Source: Saksenaea vasiformis B4078 (taxonomy: Eukaryota > Mucoromycota > Mucoromycetes > Mucorales > Saksenaeaceae). From it: a stretch of DNA of 64,000 nucleotides. Where the stretch lies: contig JNDT01002282.1 in assembly GCA_000697055.1 (NCBI GenBank), positions 1 to 64,000 of the forward strand. The letters are read 5' to 3'. Numbering within the stretch: the first letter of the stretch is position 1; every line of letters starts with the position of its first letter. Shown here in pieces: positions 11,252-21,818 of this stretch. The notes under the pieces are model-generated. The model was not told where the DNA came from. It saw only the letters and a program-made list of their open reading frames with translations, and searched no databases. A program made the position numbers and the translations under genes.

Positions 11252-11918
11252 TACTGTTTATTGAACAAATTTTTACGCTAATCTATGTAAATTTTGCGTC
11301 CATGAGGAACCACTTTTACGCTAAGAAAAGAATCGAGCATGTGTTCGTTAATCCATAAGTTGGCAACAAATTCATACACTACTTACATCAACGCGGCCCC
11401 TCGATGGACGCGAAATTCATATAGACAGCATAAAAATTTGTTCAGGGTTAGTAAATGGAATAAAACTTGGATGTCATTTTACTTACCCCCGAAGGGTATT
11501 CCTACGCATTCGCAGGTGCCACACCCCGCACCATTTTGGTGGGGGTGGGAGTAGAGGTTCGTGGCTTCAGTGAGTGGCCAATTTCTTGTTTTACGACCAG
11601 GAGTAGAACAATCGATCAAAAGACATGAGTTCCTGCGTGTATAGTCAACCCCAGTACGTACCGGGGACGCTTCATGTGGGAAACGGAGCCAAAGAAAAAA
11701 AAAGGATTCATGCATCCCTTTAAATACGGTCACTTTACGCGTTCCCATTGGTGCGTTGGGGAACCTATTACAATGCACCAGCGCAAGTCGTCTTTGATTT
11801 AGAAGTAAAGGCACTTGAGACTCTGCGCAAAGTTCTCGGGTACCCACTGCAAGATCGATTTGGTACCAACGCAAAGTAGTATTTAGATGACGCAAATCGG
11901 TATTCAAAACCCTGTATT
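11252..11918 (+). repeat. right arm of the ~0.66-kb inverted repeat
   Basis: Partner of 10440-11104. On its minus strand lies a 142-residue open frame (11907-11479) without a recognised domain. It ends at the GGTAAGT motif, which could be a splice donor. Diverged relatives of the inner part are found in the same relative orientation at about 39262-39560 and 54200-54300. This makes it a dispersed repeat family rather than a one-off duplication. Confidence 0.85.
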
Positions 11919-12059
11919 TTCACATATTTTCGACCTACATCCCGAAATCTCCAGTAATTTATCCAACATGAACCACATAGTCAATTTATCCGCGAAATCA
12001 ACGTAACGTAGGATAGCTTCCATATTTACCTAATCATTGAACGAGAAGCTCCAATTTGA

Positions 12060-12370
12060 ACATCCTGATCCGGTCACAGTGCGCCATCGCAGGATGGTCA
12101 TGTCTCTCAGGACGTCCGAAAGTTGAGTGAATGCTGCGTGTTCGCACATCACATGCCATCTCTTTCAAAAGACCTTTTCTAAATAAAATGAGTTCGTCCT
12201 CTTTAGAAACGTTTGTACTGTCGTACAGCAGCAATCATTTCAATCAACCATATCTATTAGAATATCGGCAGCCGCTCTGGTGTTGCATATTTATTCATCA
12301 TCTTTTGATTCGGAAAACAATTTCATATCTACAAAACTTCTGGACATCCGCCATCGCCTCCTCACTCTTT
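12060..12370 (+). repeat. interspersed repeat, copy A
   Basis: The sequence around GGATGGTCATGTCTC, through the GAATGCTGCGTGTTCGCACATC stretch, to ACTTCTGGACATCCGCCAT recurs in reverse orientation at 32734-33050 and, shortened, at 32381-32512. Short frames encoded here (12131-12397) resemble the frame on the minus strand at 33002-32688 but show no known domain. The rest of 11919-12660 holds no supported gene. Confidence 0.6.
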
Positions 12371-12666
12371 TCCTTCGCAGTTTTGACGCGCTATTGATGC
12401 ATATTACTTTTCTTTTTTGACATTAAGCCGTATTCTGTGTACGGTTGTTTGTGTAGGTTTTCAGCTTTCAGTCTCTCTTCCTTGCTATCGTGCTGATTTG
12501 GTCTTATTCCTCATTGTCCTTGTATCAAACGAGAGTGAATATGCTGAAAAGTCAGCAAGCTGCCAAGACTTTCTTCTCGTGTTTAGCCTTGCCGCTGGCT
12601 TAGCACGAACTTTGTTTAGTTCAAACGGCGCCATTCCGAGCGTTAACTCGATAAAAGGGCAATTGA

Positions 12667-15600
12667 TGTTACAACGCTTCTTTGGCTCCGATGGATTCCC
12701 GCGGCCCAGGAAAAAAGCTTGTATCTAATGTAATAATGTGGCTTCTCTATATGTGAACTTACCTAATATTTCCATAAGCTCGATACATTTTTAGTGGATG
12801 ATATCTTCAACCGATGCACAAGAGGCCTCCATTTTGATGGATGCGCTGCAGAGCACCCTGCAATAGAGATTGGACCGGGAAAGGAAAACTTTGCAAATAT
12901 TATCTATGAATATCATTCCGACACACCGTTCGTGGAAGTATCGAGCATTAAGTCCCTCTCAACGAACAATCCTATGGATCAACTATTGCTTGACGATAGC
13001 TTCGGCGATATATCCTCCAAAGCATTGGCATACAACAGTGCTGCTGCTATAAATTGCAGCTCGCTTAAACGCAGTCTGGATTCCTTGGAAAATAGTACAG
13101 TCGAATACCTGGTCTCTTACATTGCCTGGGGAGAAGTAGGAATCTGGGAATTATTTATGAATTATTCAAATAGTTCTACCAGGTGCACCTGTCTATCAAG
13201 GTTGTTAGACCAACTACTATTTTCAAAGAAGCTATACAGATTGCTTTGAAGAAGGATATGGGCAAGAAATATGAAGCTTTACAGACTGTGTTTGGCCGAT
13301 TTGGGTATTACTATCCATCAAAAACCTTACTTGGTACTCAGGTTGATAGATGTATAGCATAAGCTAATGATTTCCTCATTTAGGTGGTCTACTTGCTTGT
13401 AAAAGGAAGAGTTCAACGATCTGGAGCAGACGAAGGAGTGAGCACAAACTGATCCAGTGCGTTGATGTAGCGGGAAGGGTTGTAAGTGCAATCAAAAGTC
13501 ACCAATACTGGGAAGTATTAGGTAATTTTCATCAGGCCTGTTACATTCACTAAATAAGTACGTGATAGGTGGCAACTCTATAACATTTTTTGTGGATGGA
13601 TTGCAAAGCTGGAAAAAGACCACCAAGGCCAAACCAGCAACAATCCAATTTAAGGATTTGAAGCCGATGTATAACATACTTGAGAATGACGACCGACTTC
13701 AAGTGGAGGAGGTCTACTGCATTGAATATTTTAAGTCCTGCTTTGGACAACCAGTAGTAAACATCTATAGCAATCTTGCTAAACGGCACGAGAAAAAAAA
13801 TGAGAGGATGTGGGACGGCATTGGAGGTGCAAAAGCGTATAGCCGAGATCTAAACCGAACAATTGCAGCCCAGGAAAGAGCAAGCGATCATAGGCATGAA
13901 ACTATGCAGAACAGAGCTTACAAAGGCGTACTCAGCGACGAGGATACGGATATCGATATCGATATCGACGACACAAACTCGACACAGGAGGTCGTTAATC
14001 AGGAAGATATGTCTATACGAAAACAGCCTGAAAAAGTACATAACCATAAAGCCAATGAGAACGTTAGTCAGTGCAAAGAAGCGGTAGATCAAACTGACGA
14101 ACAAAAGCAGTACAAACTCAATGAGAAATACTATCTCAGGATAAATGCGGATAACAACTACGACAGAGCAATTGAGTGGCGCGAGAAAGAGGTGAATAAA
14201 AGAATTAAAGTCTCGCAACGCACTCCCCGATATATTTCCGATAATGAAATGGGATCTGCACAGATTCGCATTGGAGATATCTATAGATACGAAAAAAAAG
14301 ACATAAACAAGGCAATTGAATATTACCAAAAAGGGGCGGACCAAGGAAGCTCGCATGCCCAACGGAGACTTGAAGATGCACAAATCAAACTTGGAGACAT
14401 GTACAGGGATGGGTATAGAGTGGAAAAAGACATCAAAAAGGCAATTGAATGGTATCAAAGGGCAGCAGATCAAGGGAGCCCCGATGCGCAATCGAGACTC
14501 GAAAATGCGCAAATCGACCTTGGAGATATGTACAGAGATGGAGCTGGAGTGAGAGAAGATATCAACAAGGCAATTGGATGCTATAAGAAAGTGGCGGATC
14601 AAGGAGACTTACGTGCGCGACAGAGATTTCAACATTTGCAAATCAGACTTGGAAATATGTATAGGGATGGAGACGGAGCGAAGAAAGATATGAACAAGGC
14701 AATTGAATGCTATAAAAAAGCGGCAGACTATGGGAATGAAGATGTTCAATGGAGACTTGAAGACGCGCAAGTTAAGCTCGGAGATATCTACCGAGATGGG
14801 GATGGAGTGAAGAAAGACATCAACAAAGCAATTGAATGCTATAAAAAGGCTGTAGATTATGGAAATAAAGATACCCAGTGGAGACTTGAAGATGTGCAAA
14901 ACAAACTTGGAGATATGTATCTAGATGGTAGCGAAGTGGAAAAAGATTTCGACAAGGCCATTGAATGCTATAAAAAGGCGGTGGATTATGGAAGTTGGAT
15001 TGCGCAATGGAAACTCGAAGAAGCGCAAACCAAGCTTGGAGACATGTACAGAAATGGAAATGGAGTGAAACAGGACATCAGCAAAGCAATCGAATGGTAC
15101 GAAAAGGCGGCGGATCAAGGAAACTGGAATGCACGACACGGGCTTGGAGATGCGCAAACCAAGTTAGGAGACATGTACAGAAATGGACAGGGGATGAAGA
15201 AAGACATTAAAAAAGCAATTGAATTTTATGAAAAGGCGGCAGATAAAGGACTTTGGGGCGCACAATGCAGACTTGAAGATACACAAATCGAACTTGCTGA
15301 TATGTATTATTGTGGACGTGGGATGAAGAAAGATATGGACAAAGCAATTGAATGGTACGAAAAAGCGGCCAACAAAGGAAATGAAGATGCGCGAATCAAA
15401 CTTGGTGATATGTACCATTATGGACATGGAGTGAAGCAGAACATCATCAGAGCAATTGAATGGTACGAAAAGGCGGCGAATCAAGGAAATGAAGATAAGC
15501 AAATCCGACTTGGAGATATTTATAGGAAAGAGATGAAAGATATGGACAAAGCAATTGAATGGTATCAAAAAGCAGCAGATCAAGGAAATGAAGATGCGCA

Positions 15601-15799
15601 GATTAGAATTGGAGACATCTACAGATATGAAAAGGAAGCCATCGTCAAAGCAATTGAGTGGTATCAAAAAGTGGCGGATCAGGGAAATAGAGATATGCAA
15701 ATCAGACTTGGAGACATCTACAGAAAAGAAAAGAAAGACATCGACAAAGCAATCAAGTGGTACCAAAAAACCGCAAATCAAACTTGGAGATATTTATAG
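12667..15799 (+). CDS. MACPF-like N-terminal region followed by a Sel1 repeat array
   Basis: Suggested exons are 12667-12722, 12795-13135, 13174 to about 13332, about 13382 to 13510, and about 13557 to 15799. The first exon is tentative. The middle exons read FKEAIQIALKKDMGKKYEALQ, VFGRFGYYYPSKTLLG, SAIKSHQYWE and VIGGNSITFFVDGLQSWKKTT. This is a pattern I associate with MACPF-like proteins of Mucoromycota and Glomeromycotina that carry Sel1 repeats. After an acidic stretch (SDEDTDIDIDIDD) come 13 Sel1-like units of about 36-43 residues, each with LGDMYRDG..KKDINKAIEWYKKAADQGN-type sequence. Sel1 arrays form alpha-solenoids that bind partner proteins, often in signalling or ER-associated degradation. 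No transmembrane segment was seen. One inferred intron (13136-13173) is only 38 nt. Confidence 0.7.
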
Positions 15800-16231
15800 A
15801 AAAGGAAAGAAAGACATCGACAAAGCAATCGAATGGTACCGGACAGCAGCAGATCAAGGAAATGAGGCTACGCAAATTCAGCTAGGAAATATTTACATGT
15901 ACGAAAAGAAGGACATCGACACAGCAATTGAATGGTACCAAAGAGCAGCAGACCAAGGAAATGAAGATGTGCAGATCAAAATTGCAGATATATATAGATA
16001 TCAAAAGAAAGATACCGACAAAGCAATCGAATGGTACCAAAAAGCGGCAGATCAAGGAAACGAAAAAGCCCAAATTGAGCTTGGAAATATTTACAGATAT
16101 GAAAAGAAAGACTTAAAAAAAGCAACAGAATGGTACCAAAGAGCATCACACAAGGGAACGGAAATGCGCAAATGAATCTTGGAGATGTTTGCTATTATGA
16201 AAAGGAAAACGCCGATAAAACGGTTGGGTAG
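14254..16231 (+). repeat. Sel1-like repeat array, 18 recognisable units in three frames
   Basis: Thirteen units lie in the main frame and four more (KLGDIYRKGKK to ELGNIYRYEKK) lie in a second frame from about 15776 to 16170. One further unit (NLGDVCYYEKEN) lies in a third frame to 16231. The early units carry an extra RRLEDAQ-type linker. Units 10-17 are shorter and very similar to each other, which points to recent local duplication at DNA level. Confidence 0.85.
15776..16231 (+). pseudogene. decayed tail of the Sel1 array
   Basis: The main frame meets a stop at 15799, just after a partial repeat in which the usual ADQGNEDA stretch is missing. Intact repeat coding continues in the next frame to a stop near 16175 and then in another frame to 16231. 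Either the array once extended to about 16.23 kb and has been shortened by two frameshifts, or the assembly collapsed within the repeats. Confidence 0.65.
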
Positions 16232-17443
16232 TACAAAAACGCAAAGGGTAACGGATACTGGGCTGCACGCCCTTATTTCTTCACCGGAAGAAGGACGGGC
16301 ATATTGCTTTGCGTACAGCTTGGCCTCTTACTTATTTTGTGACCAAAAAGCACTCGCAGCGCAGGGCAGTTGAAGTCGCAAATAAAATAGTAATTTTTCC
16401 ACTTGTCAAGCTCGTTAAACAAAAAGTTCAATTGCACACATTGATAGTACTTGATGAGAATAATCAAATTGCGCGAGTGGAAAGTTGATCAGGTGAAACA
16501 TCGATTGAGCAATAAATACCCAAAGTTGGGCTATTTACAAGATCTTGGAGCAGACGTTTCGCCATTTTTCTATTTGCGTGAGCTTTAGCCAAGTTGATGT
16601 AAGTAAAGACTTGCGAATTAATGACGCACGATAACTTCTCCTTAGCACAAGTTTGGTTCTTCGTATACGCAGGTTTTGTTTAGAAAATTATAGTGGTTGG
16701 ATTTTGATGCTTTCGGCGTTTCCTTTTGCCTCCGATGTCTTCTTTAGAGATTCGGAGCCCTTTTTATGCAGGGATCATGCTAATCTTCCAGTTTTAATAT
16801 ATGGCGGAAACCGAAGGCTTGGAAGCCGATGTATTTGTTGATTTATAGCATTTTTCTGCGGTGTTGTCTGCCATTGGTTATTCGATGTTCAGCAAACTCA
16901 TCAGTTGCTGACAGTCATATTATTATTTGACGGTTAACGAGGAGTAGGATTAAAAATATGTATGACAAGGCTTTATTACTACCTAATGGACATGCAATGC
17001 AACGGAAACTATTCGTGATAACGATTGAAGCTGCAAAGTCTAGTTGTTTAATGCTAGGTATATCAGTCTCCCGTATATATCCCTTCTTCATTCACTTGAT
17101 AATTCCATCTTTTAGCATAAATAATGAACCAGGCGGAAAGGCTTTGGTTAATAATAATGGTCGACTGCCTACTGTTCCCATGAGTGTCAGAAACTTATGT
17201 ATCTGTTATGTTGGTCTCGACGCCATTTGCGAAGTTATCTTGGCCAATAATTCATAGTGGTTTAGCCGAATAATTTTCAAAACATTTTAACACACGGGAG
17301 AGCATGTTCGCAACGATCAACAACTTTTACATAGATTAAGAATAAAGTCTATATGATTTAGCCCGATCGGCATCTCTGGTAATCGGTTCGCCAAGCTTAG
17401 AGCGAAAAAAAAAATACTGAGTCTGGGGTGGACAAGGAGTCTT
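16232..17443. other. intergenic, contains the U6-like relic
   Basis: No protein gene supported. The open frame 16958-17257 has no recognised domain. The U6-like element is listed separately. Confidence 0.4.
16758..16826 (-). pseudogene. U6 snRNA-like relic lacking the ACAGAGA box
   Basis: Read on the minus strand, the segment contains CCTTCGG (a C(UUCG)G tetraloop as in the U6 5' stem-loop), CATATATTAAAACTGGA, AGATTAGCATG and CCCTGCATAA in U6 order. Compared with the conserved U6 core, 12 nt are missing between TTGGA and AGATTAGCATG, and these 12 nt hold the ACAGAGA box. After CCCTGC the sequence diverges: no U6 internal stem-loop is evident and there is no terminal T-run. The order and spacing of matches make chance unlikely, but this is almost certainly a non-functional copy. 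Confidence 0.55.
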
Positions 17444-18321
17444 CTACATTCTTGCTGGTTGCTTAAACTCGGTATTGTAATGACGGGAAAGGATTGCCAC
17501 CAGCTTCTCCACGCGTCCAATTTCGTCTTTGGTTGATCCATTATGAAGTGCTCCATAAACATGGCCACGCAGCTGTCCAGGAAGATCCTGAACCATCAAC
17601 CCAGCTACAACGACCAAGCTGGTTTCACGTGCGCTGATGACTGATGTTTCTGATAGAATTGGTCCATAAAGATGATTCAGTGCAGTTTGAGCCAGATCAG
17701 GATGATAGCTGTGCATATTACCAAGAACTCTTTGTGTGTGTCGGTCATAGATTTTTTCGAATAGAGCGTTACCCCGATCCCTTTGGCCCTGAATATCTTC
17801 CCACGTCTGCTCTGCTCTAAAATCTTATTACTAATGCGTTTTTTCTTCTCCATTATTTAGATACCGTATAGGAATGTTCGGTAAGCGGGTACGTATTTCA
17901 TCAGGTGTCGCTGCCGAAAGATGTTGTAGTGCATTGATAGTCTGGAACGACATAGAAAACAGTTAGCATGAATCAATGAAAAAGCGTTCTACTTTAGGAA
18001 AACCCGAGGTAATAAACGATTTCAAAAGGCTTTCACGAAGTCGCATCACCACTTGCTCTTTATCAGCTAGCTTTTGGTCTTCGCTTTCTGAGGAGGTATC
18101 AATAGATTTTTCGACCAATCGATAGACCTCAGGGATATCTTGAGGGTAGTTTAGAGTCGTCATGACTGCAGCCTTTTTTTGTTGCCGCAAGGTAATGAGT
18201 TACAATACAGAGACAACCAGGGAACACTTGCCGTCAGAATGTACCAGACATTGTTTGTTAAGTTGCCATGACTGGCAAACAATTGTTGAATGTCGCCGAG
18301 TGCTCTCGATAAGGAAGACAT
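17444..18321 (-). CDS. carboxymuconolactone decarboxylase (CMD/AhpD-like) domain protein, four exons
   Basis: Exons 18321-18232, 18172-17993, 17941-17865 and 17816-17444 give 239 residues. The first intron has a GC donor (ACG/GCAAGT ... AAAG/GCTGCA), and frame and splice context support it. The C-terminal half shows the CMD pattern: NHLYGPILS, ISARETSLVVVAGLMVQDLP, QLRGHVYGALHNGSTKDEI. The CxxC pair of peroxidase-active AhpD proteins is absent, so antioxidant activity through that motif is unlikely. The N-terminal half has no domain I recognise. Fungal single-domain CMD homologs of this size are widespread but mostly uncharacterised, so a precise function is not assigned. Confidence 0.8.
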
Positions 18322-19289
18322 GAGAGAACGCCGTAGGAACTACCGCACAAGTCACACATATAGACACAACAAACGTCTACTGTGTTTCTATTCTTTTTTC
18401 ATTTTCACCATCAGTTTTCCTTCGGACAGCCATTCATAGCATACACGCGATGAATTAAATGTATACGCCATTTCAGCGCCTTACACATGAAGGACAATCG
18501 GAATATTTTCATCAAAAATGTTCTTTAAGTCATTATCTACAGATATCATGTCAAAGTTTTAAGAGCTGCCTCAGCAAAAAGAGAGATCAAATCACTTCAA
18601 AGTGGGACACTTTGGGCAGGTATCGGATAACGCTATGGGGAAAGCATTACCCGCCATTCGCAGCTTTTTGTCACTTTCAAGTAAATGCATCCTATCAAAG
18701 CGTCTTCCACAACAGGAGGATCGAGGTTAACGTATTTCCCATTTACAGTGAGATTCTCTATATTGGAACGTTAATTATGCCTCATCTCTAAATCATAGAA
18801 ACATCGCGGAGGTGGTTAACAAGGTGGCACTGTTACCGCAGTAATTACCGTCATGAACACCTATCACCGAGAAGAACGTTTACTTAAATCTGAATTCTGA
18901 AAAGACCGAACAAATGCAAATAGGCTGACAAATTGAATGAAATAAAACGATATCGAACAATCCCAAAGGATTTTATCCGTTTTCCTTTTCTTTAATTCGT
19001 TCAAATGCCACAGTTGCGTTGTAACGCAGAATTCCTGATCATTTACCTGAAAGTGAGAAAGAGCCGTGAACGGCAGCTAGCGCTGTACGAAGTGTTCCCG
19101 CAGTGATAACAAAGAAGAGAAAAGCGGGACCCATGATCGCTTCCATCTGTACTGATTCTTCGTGACATATCAATCAGGGATACAGTGTATGTATGAAATC
19201 AAAGCTCACGCTCATAAAGTGCGCCCTTTCTAGTTTCAAGTCCTCCGTTCCTTGCAGAATGCTTGAGAGTTCCGGGCTTTGATATTATA
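18322..19289. other. intergenic, no supported gene
   Basis: It contains the CMD gene promoter side. The open frame 18459-18791 shows no domain. It may hold unrecognisable upstream parts of the transposase relic that follows. Confidence 0.35.
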
Positions 19290-19595
19290 GAGGATGTGTC
19301 ACAAGCATTCTAAGTATGAATTGAGCTATGTGATGGATAAAGCTCTCGTTTGACACACTGAAACGCAATCCAAATACCTTCCAAAATTGCTGGCGCAAGA
19401 CAGGTCTCATGGATAAAGCTGTCCATGAAGATGAAGCAACCTCAGTGCTGGATGAACTTGTGACAAGCATGAATTGTCACCTTCAGGCTATCAATTGGAC
19501 CACAATGACAATATCCGATTTCGAGAGTGGTTACCGAGAAGATGAGAGTACTGTTGATCCAAGAACTGAATAAGACGTATTCACTGATAGAAAGA
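19290..19595 (+). pseudogene. pogo/Tigger-like transposase C-terminal relic
   Basis: The frame ending at 19595 reads RNPNTFQNCWRKTGLMD followed by an acidic stretch (SDFESGYREDESTVD) and a stop. The segment T(F/I)xNCWRKTG is characteristic of the region just after the DDE core in pogo/Tigger (CENP-B-like) transposases. A preceding piece, KHSKYELSYVMDKALV, lies in another frame, consistent with decay. The DDE catalytic residues were not found. The call rests on one short motif. Confidence 0.4.
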
Positions 19596-20059
19596 CAAGG
19601 AGATTGCGAATGACGACATACTTGACCTGCAGAAGAGACACGTTGCATTCTAAAACATCAATTGTTTCGCATTGACACAATGATAGATTTTCTTGATGAG
19701 GAGGTATTACGTCATATTTTGCAAAGGATCAATGGGATTAGTATACCTTTGAGCACTAAACCTCCCCGCTATAAGAGATTCAACCTCCTTTCCAGGATTG
19801 AACTTGATATTACAGAGGATTTGAAAATCTACACTATGCTTTCTGGCGGTGGACACGGGTTTTGCAATTATAAGATTTTGAAATTAGGGATGTTGCACTG
19901 TACATCTGTGAGGATGGAAGATTTTCCGGACTGCCAACTTGTGACATTTCTTTGTCGTTTATTCTGATTGTTCTATTTCTTCCCATTTCCTTTTTCTTTT
20001 TCTTTTCTCGTTGTGCCCATCCATATGAAGTTCACGATCATAAATGATCAAGCTGCTGA
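19596..20059. other. short unrecognised frame 19662-19967 and spacer
   Basis: An open frame of about 100 codons follows the transposase relic, with no recognised domain. It may be an upstream exon of the 20-21.8 kb gene or unrelated. Confidence 0.25.
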
Positions 20060-21818
20060 AAAAAAATAGGAAAAGAGTTTCAGGGCGATGCGGTTCTTAC
20101 TGAACGTCTGCAACATGCCTTCAACGGTACAAAGGAGAAGAGTGTCGCCAATGAAAATACCAAAGTAGGGCTGGATAGATCGCTTGATGGGAGTTTTAAC
20201 ATGAGATCGATAGGTGGCATTAAAAGAAATAAAATATCTGTATGGGCTGGTGCCAGAAGAGAATGACGTAAGATCATTACAGCCAATGCAAAATATTGAA
20301 GATATAGGATAGTCCCGTTTGGGAGATCTTCCTCGTAAGATCATCGAATTTCTTGAAACAGGCAACCACCAGTATGCCATACAGTTCCCTAAAGCGCCTC
20401 CTCTGGCTGTGAGAGAGCCGAATTTTCTGCTTTACCTAATTGCTGAACATTTAAAAATTCGTATCTATTTCCTGTCTTCCCGCAGTGCCACAAGATGCTA
20501 TGGATCAGGAAACCTATCGATTGGAATTTTCCATGATATCGACTCTTTTCGTGGAAAAAGTGGTTTTTCCGTCATGAAAGTCGACACCAAATATGAAGAA
20601 AGATCAGTAGCGACGAAAAGCACAATGGAAGTAGACGAGAATATGAAAAAATCGGAATATAAAGTAGCACAGTTGAGGACAAATGCACGTAAGCGGAAAC
20701 GCAAGCAGCATGACGACGTACCGGATCCCGACAACTGCTACGATTTACTATCGAGATCTTGCGATCAAAAGCTGAAAAAAATGATCAGCGACGGGATTAA
20801 GGAAAGAGAAGTAAAAGATTGTCTACGGCGAAGACTAGGAAAACAGCAAATACCAAAATCGGTATTGAATGATGCGTGCGCCATTTCGAGAATTAGTGGA
20901 TTAATTATCGAGAAGGAATCCTTACGTCGTGGTTTAAAAGATTGCAACCTTTCCGAGTACTGGCGGGAATTCGTGTCGACACATTTTGAAGATGTGTACA
21001 AAGAAATCTATGAAAAGCTATCAGAAAAGGAGAATGATAACGATGAAGAGGAAGACGGAGAAAATGAAGACGATGAAGAAGACGATAGGCCCAGTAATTC
21101 TCGCCCAGAAATTCGAACTTGCTCTGTTCCACTTGCGACCCTTTTACGCGGAGATTTGACACCAGAGGCTAGAGATTGCTTTTCAGCCGTTTTAGAAGAA
21201 AAGTCGATCGAAGTAACGGACGTTATATCCGAGATATCAGTAATCGTTTGTGCAACAATGTTGCTATACGCAGCAAAGGGCATAGCAAACAGCAAGGACG
21301 AAGTTCCACATAACACAGGAGATAGATTCTTCGTCATGTCCGATATCCTACCAAAGTCTTTCAAGCTACGGGATCATGATGCAGTCAATAGTGAAGGGGA
21401 AGTTGCGGTTATCCCCCTTCAACAAGGATTAAAGGAACGTGTCAGGTCCGCTGGCGAGAGAGGACGAGATGATCTCAAGGAACTTTTCTCCAGGGAGCAT
21501 GTCAGTTTCCTTCACAGTTTTTACTTAGGCACAGGTAAAAACCGGTCTAAAAATCATTCGACGTGGGAGACGTTGACATCCGAGACATTGGCAACGCTTC
21601 CTCGATCCCCTTCTGGTATTTCAGATACTATTAGTCACGCATGCAAGATGTTTTCTGTCAACTTGCAGAACATATGGCAAGGGTCCATTTTCGGTGCATT
21701 ACTTGAGTATGTAGTGCGAATCCTTCTTCGTATCCACCTTGCTCCCAGAAGAGAGCAAAAGTACATGGAGATGGTTACAAACAGAAGGGAGCAAAAGAAT
21801 AGATTATGCATTCTTTAA
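20060..21818 (+). CDS. unrecognised protein, at least three exons
   Basis: A 499-codon frame ends at 21818 and is preceded by a stop at about 20310. Two introns restore an N-terminal extension: about 20162-20208 and about 20272-20312, both GT-AG with matching phase. The spliced reading passes from NGTKEKSVANENTK through LYGLVPEEND to LGDLPRKIIEFLETG. The true start lies upstream and was not found. The protein has a basic stretch (ARKRKRKQH), a strongly acidic region (about 21030-21090, EEEDGENEDDEEDD) and an alpha-helical, leucine-rich C-terminus with WQGSIFGALLEYVVRIL. I recognise no family. The position next to a transposase relic raises the possibility that it belongs to a mobile element. 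Confidence 0.5.

Noticed and set aside
10801..11554. matching 71-codon frames in the inverted repeat as a real protein gene pair
   Set aside because: The identity is explained by near-identical DNA in the arms. There is no known domain, and the diverged copies elsewhere do not keep the frame.
13850..14602. 250-codon minus-strand frame opposite the Sel1 array
   Set aside because: It mirrors the repetitive coding strand, is Phe/Ile/Ser-rich as expected from the complement of Lys/Glu/Asp codons, and similar frames occur opposite every repeat block.
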